In this document: piece by piece, positions 20,645-30,200 of the stretch
How positions within the stretch are numbered: position 1 is the stretch's first letter
Layout: every line of letters starts with the position of its first letter
DNA from: Pseudomonadota bacterium
GTDB taxonomy: Bacteria; Pseudomonadota; Alphaproteobacteria; RF32; CAG-239
Assembly (NCBI GenBank): GCA_021617435.1
Contig: JAJWCP010000001.1
Location: 1,388-33,633 of the forward strand
Direction: 5' to 3'
Length of the DNA: 32,246 nucleotides
Translations under genes and position numbers: made by a program
Notes under the pieces: generated by a model
Told to the model about the DNA's origin: nothing
The model's database searches: none
The model's input: the letters and a program-made list of their open reading frames with translations, nothing else

Positions 20645-22720
20645 ATGGCAAGAACATATTTGCAAACCAATACGGTTAATCATAATCACCAAACCGGCAG
20701 CTATGAAAATATTGAACGGGAGCTGATTAAGGAGCAGCAATATCTTAATGCTCAGCTCGCGCGTGTCAGTGCTGATATTTTAAGAGGCGAGGGTGATGAT
20801 GCCGCGCTGAATGCTGAGCGAACATCGTATCGTCAGGCTCTTGACACGGCGGTGCAGGATATGGCATTGCTTAAAAAATATCCCGAATCTTTTCCGTATT
20901 TATATTCAGTGCGCGAACATGCCAAAGCTGATGAAATGCAAGGCACGTTTCGCGAAGTTTTAAGTGATGATGCTGAAATCGTGACTGAAGCCGGTGACGT
21001 TATGCCGCGTGATGAAGCGCTTGAGCTTAACTATGAAATTGACGGCGTTCCGTTTGCCGTATCCGCCGAGCCTTATGATAAACCCGGTGAAGATGAGGCT
21101 CAGCTTAGAGGGCGTATTAATTTCAGTGTCAAAGCCATAGAAAATTTAAATGAAGAACGCTTAAAACAGATTTTGGCCTTTTGCGAGCAACATGGCATGT
21201 CGGTTTATGATATTGATATTCCGATGAAAGAGGGTAAGGTTGATTTAGATGAAAAACTTGCCTCGTTAATGCAAAAAGTTATGGATGCTCGTCGTGCGCA
21301 GGATGCTGCTAATCCAGGTGCCGGTGCTGATGATGAAAATCTTAATCATTATCAGGAAATTACGCCTGAAACTAAAGATTTAGACGTGGCTTTTGTCAAA
21401 GGGACGAAGGTGAAACCTAAAGCCAAAGCGCCCAAAACTTTAAACAACGTTAAAAATGACCTGTTGGAATTGATTGAAAAAGATATGAAGAAAACCCGCG
21501 GTTTAACCTTTTTTGAACGCACTCGTAATGTCGGCGGGTTGTCAACAACTGTCTTCAGTATTTATGATAAACCGGATAAGGATAATGAGAAAAAAGACGG
21601 TCTTAAAGATAAAAACGGCGTTTATGTGCCTACTTATACTTATCGCCTTTATGTTTCGCAGAACTCTAAAACCGGACGCTTTGTGTTCGGCTATTCCACC
21701 CCTAATGGCAAAAAATTAGATGATGCCATGGCGGGCGATTTTATCGGTGTTATTAAAAAGAGTGGTGCAACCCATGTAAACTTTTCAAACCTCAGCAATG
21801 CAGATAAGGGTGTTTGGATGATGGCCTGCGCTGAAAAAGGCTTGGTGCCGATTGGTATCAGTATCAATATGGCTAAAGCCAAAGCGATGGTTGAAGCGGC
21901 GCGCAAAAAACTCAATCATGAAGAATTTGTTTTGTTCAAAAAACGCCTTGCCGACCAAATGATTGAAAACTCTGAAAAGAAGAACCCGGGTAAAGCTCGT
22001 TTCGGCATGGAAAAATCAGAGTATGATTTTGTTCAGACTATGCGATCAGGTTATGACTTTGAAAACTTCCGCTCTGCTTATGACGCGGAGGGAGGCTTGT
22101 ATACCACGGTGCTCTCGCGTATTGAAGAGGGTGGCGCTAACGCGGAAAAAGGCGCGGCTATTACCTTCGGCGCTATGCGCGCGTTGCGTTCGGTATTTGA
22201 CTTGTACGTTAAAAATCAGAATGAAACCTTTGGCGAGGCTTTGGCAAAATCAACCGGTGCCAATAACAAATATGCTTTAACCAAAGAAGAAGTTTTAGCA
22301 CTCTCGCAAATTCCGGCCGGTAAGCCGATGATGGACTTAAATACTGATGACTTTATGGCTATTTACCGCGTTTTGGAACCGCGTCAGATACGGCAAGCGG
22401 AAGAAGATATTTTAGCCGCTTATCGCCGTGAGCTTAAACGCAAACCGCAGCGTGCCGATACTATTGTTTTAGCCAGCGATTTGTTCCCGAAAGTTAAATC
22501 GGAAGTTAACGGTATTAATATTTACTTAGGTCGTGAAGGTATTGACACCTTAACGTTGCCTAATGAACACAGCGGTTTGAGCTATGCTCGTCCTGAAGAA
22601 CTTAATCCTCAGCCGACCGCGCAAAATACGCAGGTTCTGCAAAATACTCAGACTAACCAACCGCAAGCTACTAATAAAGTGGTTAACGCTCAAGTGCAAA
22701 ATTCCGGTAATACCCGCTAA
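20645..22720 (+). CDS. Unrecognised 691-residue soluble protein
   Basis: I do not recognise this protein. It has no signal peptide or membrane segment. Residues 20-95 are helical and probably coiled coil. Residues about 115-215 form a mixed alpha/beta part (ELNYEIDGVPFAVSAEPY, LKQILAFCEQHGMSVYDIDI). A Lys-rich linker spans about 255-270. Residues about 280-420 form a second alpha/beta part (YRLYVSQNSKTGRFVFGY, then KKSGATHVNFSNLSNADKG and ACAEKGLVPIGISIN); its 'strand, helix, (A/C)xxxGL strand' pattern faintly recalls the LPD7-type domains of relaxases, a weak inference. Residues 440-620 are helical, and the last 45 residues are Gln/Asn/Thr-rich and disordered. Base composition is like its neighbours. 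AAGGAG lies 7 bases before the ATG. It is a single-gene unit between rsmD and rpoB. Confidence 0.85.
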   Translation: MARTYLQTNTVNHNHQTGSYENIERELIKEQQYLNAQLARVSADILRGEGDDAALNAERTSYRQALDTAVQDMALLKKYPESFPYLYSVREHAKADEMQGTFREVLSDDAEIVTEAGDVMPRDEALELNYEIDGVPFAVSAEPYDKPGEDEAQLRGRINFSVKAIENLNEERLKQILAFCEQHGMSVYDIDIPMKEGKVDLDEKLASLMQKVMDARRAQDAANPGAGADDENLNHYQEITPETKDLDVAFVKGTKVKPKAKAPKTLNNVKNDLLELIEKDMKKTRGLTFFERTRNVGGLSTTVFSIYDKPDKDNEKKDGLKDKNGVYVPTYTYRLYVSQNSKTGRFVFGYSTPNGKKLDDAMAGDFIGVIKKSGATHVNFSNLSNADKGVWMMACAEKGLVPIGISINMAKAKAMVEAARKKLNHEEFVLFKKRLADQMIENSEKKNPGKARFGMEKSEYDFVQTMRSGYDFENFRSAYDAEGGLYTTVLSRIEEGGANAEKGAAITFGAMRALRSVFDLYVKNQNETFGEALAKSTGANNKYALTKEEVLALSQIPAGKPMMDLNTDDFMAIYRVLEPRQIRQAEEDILAAYRRELKRKPQRADTIVLASDLFPKVKSEVNGINIYLGREGIDTLTLPNEHSGLSYARPEELNPQPTAQNTQVLQNTQTNQPQATNKVVNAQVQNSGNTR

Positions 22721-22765
22721 AATAGCCGGTTGCTAAAATGCCATTTCAGGCGTTGTAAATACCTT

Positions 22766-22796
22766 AAAAATGCAAGATTTTTCTTGCATTTTTTTT
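22766..22796 (+). terminator. Rho-independent terminator after the 691-residue protein gene
   Basis: Stem AAAAATGCAAGA / TCTTGCATTTTT with a 4-T loop and a run of eight T, 45 bases after the stop codon. It indicates that rpoBC is not simply read through from upstream. Confidence 0.85.
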
Positions 22797-23059
22797 GTAA
22801 ATAGTGTAAAAACTTAGCAGTTTAAAATCAAATTATTCGGTGAATACGCTCCGAGTTTGGCGCAATGCTAAGGGGTTCGGGCGATTCGGTCGCACTTGAC
22901 GCATCTTTTTTGAAAAGATGCGGATAAGTATTATGAAAAAACGTTTTTTTATATTAACCTTCTGTTTGCGGGGTTTGGTGTTAAATCGGGTAGCTCCCGA
23001 ATTTTGGTGCCGATAGAATGGCTGCAGAATTTACAACCAATGAAAAGGATAAAAACATA
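22797..23059 (+). promoter_or_regulatory. Non-coding leader region upstream of rpoB
   Basis: About 260 bases without a convincing gene. A perfect 10-bp hairpin CGCATCTTTT / AAAAGATGCG with a 3-base loop is at 22900-22922; it is not followed by T residues, so it is not a terminator. A locally G+C-richer stretch (about 22845-22900) precedes it, and a smaller TCGGG / CCCGA stem-loop lies at about 22986-23000. I could not place a promoter with correct spacing; TAAAAT at 22823-22828 is a possible -10 without a -35. In E. coli the space before rpoB holds an attenuator and an RNase III hairpin, so a similar processing or control role is conceivable (inference). Confidence 0.45.
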
Positions 23060-26000
23060 ATGAAGGAATCTTATACGAGTAAACGACGTGTGAGGAAAAA
23101 CTTCGGCAAGATTGATTCTGTTATTGATATGCCGAGTTTAATTGAAGTTCAGACCGGTTCTTATTCAAGCTTTATCAACAACGTTGATGCCTACGGGCAG
23201 CATTGTGAGTTCGGTTTGGAAGAAGTATTCAAATCTATTTTTCCGATTAAAGATTTTTCGGGTAATGGCGAGCTTGAATTTGTAAAATACGAGCTTGAAG
23301 AGCCGAAATATGACGTTGATGAGTGCATTAAGCGCGATATGACTTATGCCGCTCCGATTAAAGCGACGTTGCGTTTGGTGGTTTGGGATATTGACGAAAC
23401 TACCGGCGCTAAATCGGTACATGACATTAAAGAACAAGATGTCTACATGGGCGATATTCCGTTGATGACCGATAAAGGTACATTTATTTTCAACGGAACT
23501 GAGCGTGTGGTTGTTTCGCAGATGCACCGTTCTCCTGGCGTGTTCTTTGACCATGATAAAGGTAAAACCATGTCTTCAGGTAAATACCTGTTTGCCGCCC
23601 GCGTTATTCCGTACCGCGGCTCATGGCTTGACTTTGAATTTGATGCCAAAGACTTAATTTATGCCCGTATTGACCGTCGCCGTAAATTGCCGGTAACCTC
23701 AATTTTGTATTCATTGTATTCCAAAGAAACCGAAGCTCGTCTTAAAGCCGGTGAAAAAGTTCCTGCCGAAGAAATCAAAGGTATGGATAAAGAGGAAATT
23801 TTAAATTACTTCTATGACGCCGATGAGTATGTTGCGAGCAAAAAAGGTTGGAAAGTTAAATTTAATCCCGAACGCATGAAAGGTGTTAAATTTGACTTTG
23901 ATTTGGTTGATGCTAAAACCGGTAAAACCATTTGGGAACAAGGTAAAAAAATTACTCCGAGAACTGCTGCTAAATTGGCTGAAGGCGGTTTGGAATATTA
24001 TCAGGTTGCCAAAGAACGGCTTTACGGTAAATTCTTGGCTAAAGCTGCGGTTGCTCCTAAAACCGGAGAAGTTATTGCCGATGCCGGAGCTGAATTAAAT
24101 GAAGAAACTTTAGGCAAAATCGCTGACGCAAAAATTAATGAACTCAGCATTTTGTACATTGATGGCGTTAATGTAGGACCTTATATCCGCAACACTTTGG
24201 AAGCGGATAAAAACCATTGCCGTGAAGAGGCTCTGCTTGATATTTACCGCGTTATGCGCCCGGGTGAACCGGCAACCTTAGACACCTCATATCACTTGTT
24301 CAAAGATTTATTCTTTGACGGCGAGCGTTATGACTTGTCATCGGTCGGTCGTGTTAAAATGAATTTGGCTTTGGATATTCCGTTTGAAGAGGCTCCCGAC
24401 ACTTACCGCACTTTGCGTAAAGATGATATCCTGCGCATTGTTAAACACATGATTGAATTGCGTGACGGCAAAGGCGAAGTTGATGATATTGACCACTTGG
24501 GCAACCGTCGTGTTCGCTCAGTCGGCGAATTGATGGAAAACCAATATCGTATGGGCTTGCTCAGAATGGAACGCGCAATCCGTGAAAAAATGAGCGCTGA
24601 GGTTTTGAACAACGTTAAGCCACAAGATTTGGTTAATGCTAAGCCGATTGCTTCCGTTATTCGTGAATTTTTCGGTTCATCGCAGCTCTCGCAATTTATG
24701 GACCAAAACAACCCGCTGTCTGAAATTACTCACAAACGCCGTTTGTCTGCGTTAGGTCCCGGCGGTTTGTCACGTGACCGCGCCGGTTTTGAAGTGCGCG
24801 ACGTGCACCCGACCCATTACGGACGTATCTGCCCGATTGAAACTCCTGAAGGCCCGAACATCGGTTTGATTAACTCGCTTGCAACTTATGCCCGCATTAA
24901 TAAATACGGCTTTATAGAATGTCCGTATCGTAAAGTTATTGACGGTGTTGTTACCAAAGACGTTGTTTATTTGTCAGCTGATGAAGAAGGCAAATACATT
25001 ATCGCGGAAGCAAACGCCAAAGTTAACGATGACGGTCGTTTTGCCAATGATATGATTGCCTGCCGTAAAGCCGGTGAAGTTATTTACGCGGCTCCTTCCG
25101 ATATTAATTTGATTGACGTTTCGCCAAAACAGTTGGTATCAGTTGCGACCGCATTAATTCCGTTCTTGGAAAACGATGACGCGAACCGCGCTTTGATGGG
25201 TTCAAACATGCAACGTCAAGGCGTTCCGTTGCTCCGCAGCGAGGCTCCGCTTGTTGGTACCGGTATTGAAGCTACCGTTGCTAAAGATTCCGGCGCAACT
25301 TTGGTTGCCAAATATGATGGTGTTGTTGACTCGGTTGACGCTAACCGCATTGTTATTCGCTCAGATGACCAACATGCTAATGACGTCGGCGTTGAAATTT
25401 ATCGTCTGCAAAAATTCCGTCGCTCCAACCAAAACACCTGCATCAATCAGGTTCCGCTTGTTAAAGTCGGTGACAAAATTAAAGCCGGTGACATTATCGC
25501 CGACGGTCCTTGTACCGAAATGGGCGAATTAGCGCTTGGTAAAAACGTTTTGGTGGCCTTTATGCCGTGGAACGGTTTGAACTATGAAGATGCTATTTTG
25601 CTTTCGGAACGTATTTCCCGCGATGACGTTTTAACTTCGCTTCATATTGAAGAATTTGAAGTTATGGCTCGCGATACCAAACTTGGTCAGGAAGAAATCA
25701 CCCGCGATATTCCGAACGTTGGTGAAGAAGCCTTGCGCAACCTTGACGAGGCCGGTATTGTATACATCGGCGCTGAAGTTAAAGCCGGTGATATTTTGGT
25801 TGGTAAAGTTACCCCGAAAGGCGAATCTCCGGTTACTCCGGAAGAAAAATTGTTGCGCGCCATCTTTGGTGAAAAAGCCAGCGATGTTCGCGATACTTCA
25901 TTGCGTGTTCAGCCGGGTATTGAAGGCGTTGTTGTTGACGTTCACGTATTTTCACGCCGCGGTGTTGAAAAAGACGAACGCGCCCTCTCTATTGAACAGC

Positions 26001-27226
26001 ATGAAATTTCACAGCTTGCTAAAGAGCGTGACGATGAAATTGCTATTCTTCGCCGCAACTATGATGCCCGCTTAAAAGCTATGCTCACCGGTCAAACCGT
26101 TGTAGATGCTCCGAAGGGCATTGATAAAAAGGCAACTTTAACCGCTGAAATGCTTGATACAATTCCGTCATCACAGTGGTGCAAGATTGTAGTTAAAGAT
26201 GAAGCGATTATGGCTCAGATTGAAGAGTTCTCCGCTGCGTTTGACGCGCGCGTTGCCAAAGTTCAGGCTCACTTTGATGATAAAGTTGAAAAAGTTCAAC
26301 GAGGTGATGACCTGCTTCCGGGCGTGTTGAAAATGGTTAAAGTATTTATTGCTACTAAACGTAAAATGCAAACCGGTGATAAAATGGCCGGTCGTCACGG
26401 TAACAAAGGTACTGTATCACGCGTTCTGCCGCTTGAAGATATGCCGTATATGGAAGACGGTACTCCGGTTGACATTGTGTTAAACCCGCTCGGCGTGCCT
26501 TCACGTATGAACGTAGGACAAATTTTGGAAACGCACCTGGGCTGGGCAGCCAAAGAACTTGGCAAACAGTTAAACGAGATGTGCGAACAGTACAAAAAAG
26601 GTGAGAAAACCATTGACGAGCTTAACGCCCGTTTGAAGGAAATTTACGGTGAAAAACAGTATAAAGCTGAAATTGAGCCGATGAATGAACCTGAAAAAAT
26701 GGAACTTATTTCTAACCTTAAAAACGGTATTCCGATGGCAACTCCGGTATTTGACGGCGCCAGCGGCGATGATATTAACCGTATGCTGTCAATGGCAGGT
26801 TTGCCGACCTCCGGTCAAATTGACCTGTATGATGGTCGTACCGGTGAAAAATTTGATCGTAAAGTTACCGTCGGTATCATTTACATGATTAAATTGCACC
26901 ACATCGTTGACGAAAAAATGCACGCTCGTTCGGTTGGTCCGTACAGCCTTGTTACTCAGCAACCTTTGGGTGGTAAAGCTCAGTTCGGCGGACAACGTTT
27001 CGGTGAAATGGAGGTTTGGGCATTGCAAGCTTACGGTGCCGCTTACACCTTGCAAGAAATGTTGACGGTTAAATCCGATGACGTAAACGGCCGCACCAAG
27101 GTTTATGAAGCTATTGTTCGCGGTGAAGATACGTTTGAAACCGGCGTTCCTGAATCATTCAACGTTTTGGTAAAAGAAATGAAGTCTTTGTGCCTAAATG
27201 TTGAAATGTTGAACGAAGAAGTTTAA
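23060..27226 (+). CDS. rpoB: RNA polymerase beta subunit
   Basis: Core RNA polymerase subunit; 1388 residues from the chosen ATG, normal for an alphaproteobacterium. The start gives MKESYTSKRRVRKNFGKI, aligning with family N-termini, and has AAAAGGA about 10 bases upstream; an in-frame ATG at 23018 would add 14 residues without a visible ribosome site. The rifampicin pocket region is wild type: SSQLSQFMDQNNPLSE, then THKRRLSALGPGGLSRDRAG, with the Asp, His and Ser whose changes give resistance all present, so sensitivity is expected at this site. Further landmarks are PIETPEGPNIGLI, KMAGRHGNKGTVSRVLP and the C-terminal GGKAQFGGQRFGEMEVWALQ. The rpoC gene follows after 20 bases; rplJ-rplL are not upstream. 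Confidence 0.98.
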   Translation: MKESYTSKRRVRKNFGKIDSVIDMPSLIEVQTGSYSSFINNVDAYGQHCEFGLEEVFKSIFPIKDFSGNGELEFVKYELEEPKYDVDECIKRDMTYAAPIKATLRLVVWDIDETTGAKSVHDIKEQDVYMGDIPLMTDKGTFIFNGTERVVVSQMHRSPGVFFDHDKGKTMSSGKYLFAARVIPYRGSWLDFEFDAKDLIYARIDRRRKLPVTSILYSLYSKETEARLKAGEKVPAEEIKGMDKEEILNYFYDADEYVASKKGWKVKFNPERMKGVKFDFDLVDAKTGKTIWEQGKKITPRTAAKLAEGGLEYYQVAKERLYGKFLAKAAVAPKTGEVIADAGAELNEETLGKIADAKINELSILYIDGVNVGPYIRNTLEADKNHCREEALLDIYRVMRPGEPATLDTSYHLFKDLFFDGERYDLSSVGRVKMNLALDIPFEEAPDTYRTLRKDDILRIVKHMIELRDGKGEVDDIDHLGNRRVRSVGELMENQYRMGLLRMERAIREKMSAEVLNNVKPQDLVNAKPIASVIREFFGSSQLSQFMDQNNPLSEITHKRRLSALGPGGLSRDRAGFEVRDVHPTHYGRICPIETPEGPNIGLINSLATYARINKYGFIECPYRKVIDGVVTKDVVYLSADEEGKYIIAEANAKVNDDGRFANDMIACRKAGEVIYAAPSDINLIDVSPKQLVSVATALIPFLENDDANRALMGSNMQRQGVPLLRSEAPLVGTGIEATVAKDSGATLVAKYDGVVDSVDANRIVIRSDDQHANDVGVEIYRLQKFRRSNQNTCINQVPLVKVGDKIKAGDIIADGPCTEMGELALGKNVLVAFMPWNGLNYEDAILLSERISRDDVLTSLHIEEFEVMARDTKLGQEEITRDIPNVGEEALRNLDEAGIVYIGAEVKAGDILVGKVTPKGESPVTPEEKLLRAIFGEKASDVRDTSLRVQPGIEGVVVDVHVFSRRGVEKDERALSIEQHEISQLAKERDDEIAILRRNYDARLKAMLTGQTVVDAPKGIDKKATLTAEMLDTIPSSQWCKIVVKDEAIMAQIEEFSAAFDARVAKVQAHFDDKVEKVQRGDDLLPGVLKMVKVFIATKRKMQTGDKMAGRHGNKGTVSRVLPLEDMPYMEDGTPVDIVLNPLGVPSRMNVGQILETHLGWAAKELGKQLNEMCEQYKKGEKTIDELNARLKEIYGEKQYKAEIEPMNEPEKMELISNLKNGIPMATPVFDGASGDDINRMLSMAGLPTSGQIDLYDGRTGEKFDRKVTVGIIYMIKLHHIVDEKMHARSVGPYSLVTQQPLGGKAQFGGQRFGEMEVWALQAYGAAYTLQEMLTVKSDDVNGRTKVYEAIVRGEDTFETGVPESFNVLVKEMKSLCLNVEMLNEEV

Positions 27227-27246
27227 GGATAAGGAGTTTAATAATA

Positions 27247-30200
27247 ATGAATGATGTAATGAAATTTTTTGGTCAGCAGCCGGCTGAAGAGAACTTTGAT
27301 GAAATCAAAATCTCTATTGCTTCTCCTGAACAAATTCGTTCATGGTCTTATGGCGAAGTTAAAAAGCCTGAAACCATTAACTATCGTACCTTTAAGCCGG
27401 AGCGCGACGGTTTGTTCTGCGCCCGCATTTTCGGTCCGGTAAAAGATTATGAATGCTTGTGCGGTAAATATAAAAGGATGAAATATCGCGGCATCGTTTG
27501 CGAAAAATGCGGTGTTGAAGTTACGCTTTCCAAAGTTCGTCGTGAAAGAATGGGGCATATTGAACTGGCTGCGCCGGTTGCCCACATTTGGTTCTTAAAG
27601 TCTTTGCCGAGCCGCATTTCAATGCTCACCGATATTCCGATGAAGTCATTGGAAAGAGTTTTGTATTTTGAAAGCTACATCGTAATTGAGCCGGGCTTGA
27701 CTGACTTAACCGTTAATCAGCTCTTGAGCGAAGACGAGTATTTAGACGCTTTGGATAAATATGGTGAAGACGCGTTTCGTGCCGGCATCGGTGCTGAAGC
27801 TCTGCGCGAAATTTTGGCCAACATTGATTTGGAAGCCGAACGCGCCGACATGCGTGCCGAATTAAAAGAAACTAATTCTGAAGCTAAACGTAAAAAGTTG
27901 GTTAAGCGCCTGAAGATTGTTGAATCCTTTATTGAATCCAACACCAAGCCTGAATGGATGATTTTAACCGTTCTGCCGGTTATTCCGCCTGAATTGCGTC
28001 CGTTGGTTCCGTTGGACGGAGGCCGCTTTGCAACTTCAGATTTAAACGATTTGTATCGCCGTGTTATTAACCGCAACAACCGTTTGAAACGCTTGCTTGA
28101 ATTGCATGCTCCGGATATTATCGTCCGTAATGAAAAGAGAATGTTGCAAGAATCGGTAGACGCATTGTTTGACAACGGTCGTCGTGCTCGTGCCATTACC
28201 GGCACCAGCAAGCGCCCGCTTAAATCTTTGTCCGATATGCTCAAAGGTAAACAAGGTCGTTTCCGTCAAAACTTGTTAGGTAAACGTGTTGACTATTCAG
28301 GTCGTTCCGTTATTACCGTTGGTCCTGAACTCAAACTGCAACAGTGCGGTTTACCTAAAAAGATGGCGCTTGAGTTGTTTAAGCCGTTTGTATATTCAAA
28401 ACTTGAATTATACGGTCACGCAACCACCATTAAAGCAGCCAAACGCATGGTTGAAAAAGAACGTCCGGAAGTATGGGACATTTTGGAAGAAGTTATTCGT
28501 GAGCACCCTGTATTGTTAAACCGCGCGCCAACCTTGCACCGCTTGGGTATTCAGGCATTTGAACCGGTATTGGTTGAAGGTAAAGCTATTCACTTGCATC
28601 CGTTGGTATGTACCGCGTTCAACGCCGACTTTGATGGTGACCAAATGGCTGTTCACGTCCCGCTTTCGTTGGAATCTCAACTTGAAGCTCGTGTGCTGAT
28701 GATGTCAACCAACAACATTTTGTCGCCTGCTTCAGGTAAACCGATTATTGTACCATCACAAGATATGGTGCTTGGTATTTATTACCTTACTTATGATGCT
28801 GACGGCGTAACCGGCGAGGGCAGCATATACGCTGATGCCGATGAAGTTATGTTAGCGTTAAATGCCAAAGTTGTTGATTTGCACGCTAAAATCAAATGCC
28901 GTATGGAATATGTTGATGATAACGGCGAAACCAAGTATGGCTTGGTTGATACCACACCGGGACGTATTATCGTTTCCGATATTTTGCCGAAAAACCCGCA
29001 CATTCCGTTCTCATTGGTAAACCGCTTGATTAAAAAGAAAGAAATTTCTGAAATCATTGACACCGTATATCGTCATTGCGGTCAAAAAGAAACCTGCATC
29101 ATGGTTGATAAAATCATGACTTTGGGCTTCACCAATGCTTGTAAGGCCGGTATTTCATTCGGTAAAGATGACTTGATTGTGCCTGATGCCAAGAAAGAAC
29201 TCATTGCCGAAACCACCAAGCAGGTTAAAGAGTTTGAACAGCAGTATCAAAACGGTTTGATTACCAAGGGTGAAAAATACAACAAAGTTGTTGATATTTG
29301 GGCAGCTTGCACCGATAAAATTGCTGATGAAATGATGAAAAATATTTCCAAAACCGAGCATGGCTACATCAACTCCGTATACATGATGGCTCACTCCGGT
29401 GCGCGTGGTTCTGCCGCTCAAATGCGTCAGCTTGCCGGTATGCGTGGTTTGATGGCAAAACCGAGCGGTGAAATTATTGAACAACCGATTATTTCAAACT
29501 TTAAAGAAGGTTTGACCGTGTCGGAATACTTCAACTCCACTCACGGTGCTCGTAAAGGTTTGGCAGATACCGCGTTAAAAACCGCTAACTCCGGTTACTT
29601 AACCCGTCGTTTGGTTGACGTTGCTCAAGATGTTGTTGTTACTGAAACCGATTGCGGAACCGAGCGCGGCATTATTGTTCGTCCGGTTGTTGACGGCGGT
29701 AACGTTATTGTTTCAATCGGCGATCGTATTTTGGGTCGTACCATTCAAGAAGATATTGTTCACCCTGAAACCGGCGAAGTTTTGGTTAAAAAAGGCAGAC
29801 TTATTGATGAAAACGACGCTGAATTGGTTGAAAAGGCAGGTGTTGAACAGGTTAAAATCCGTTCGGTATTAACCTGTGAATCTGAGCACGGTGTTTGCGC
29901 CGCATGTTACGGTCGTGACCTTGCTCGTGGTACTCCGGTTAACGTTGGTGAAGCTGTCGGTGTTATTGCCGCTCAGTCCATTGGTGAACCCGGCACCCAA
30001 CTTACCATGAGAACCTTCCACATTGGTGGTGCGGCTTCAAAGTCAGCTGAACAGTCCAGTGTTGAAGTTCCGTTTGCCGGCGTATTAAAGCTTGAAAACA
30101 AGCATACTGTCACCAACTCTGATGGTCACTTGATTGTTTTATCACGTAACTGCGAGATTGTAATTTCTGACTCGCAAGGTCGTGAAAAATCACGTCACCA

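Noticed and set aside
22933..23016. A 27-codon reading frame (MKKRFFILTFCLRG...) in the rpoB leader
   Set aside because: Hydrophobic start but no ribosome site, no family and a length expected by chance; it could be a leader peptide, but there is no support.
23018..23059. Earlier ATG for rpoB
   Set aside because: No ribosome site, and the extra 14 residues have no counterpart in the RpoB family; kept only as an alternative.
27717..28244. Long antisense reading frames within rpoC, atpA, priA, kdsD and hflC
   Set aside because: They are shadows of strongly coding frames with no recognisable motifs, ribosome sites or promoters.
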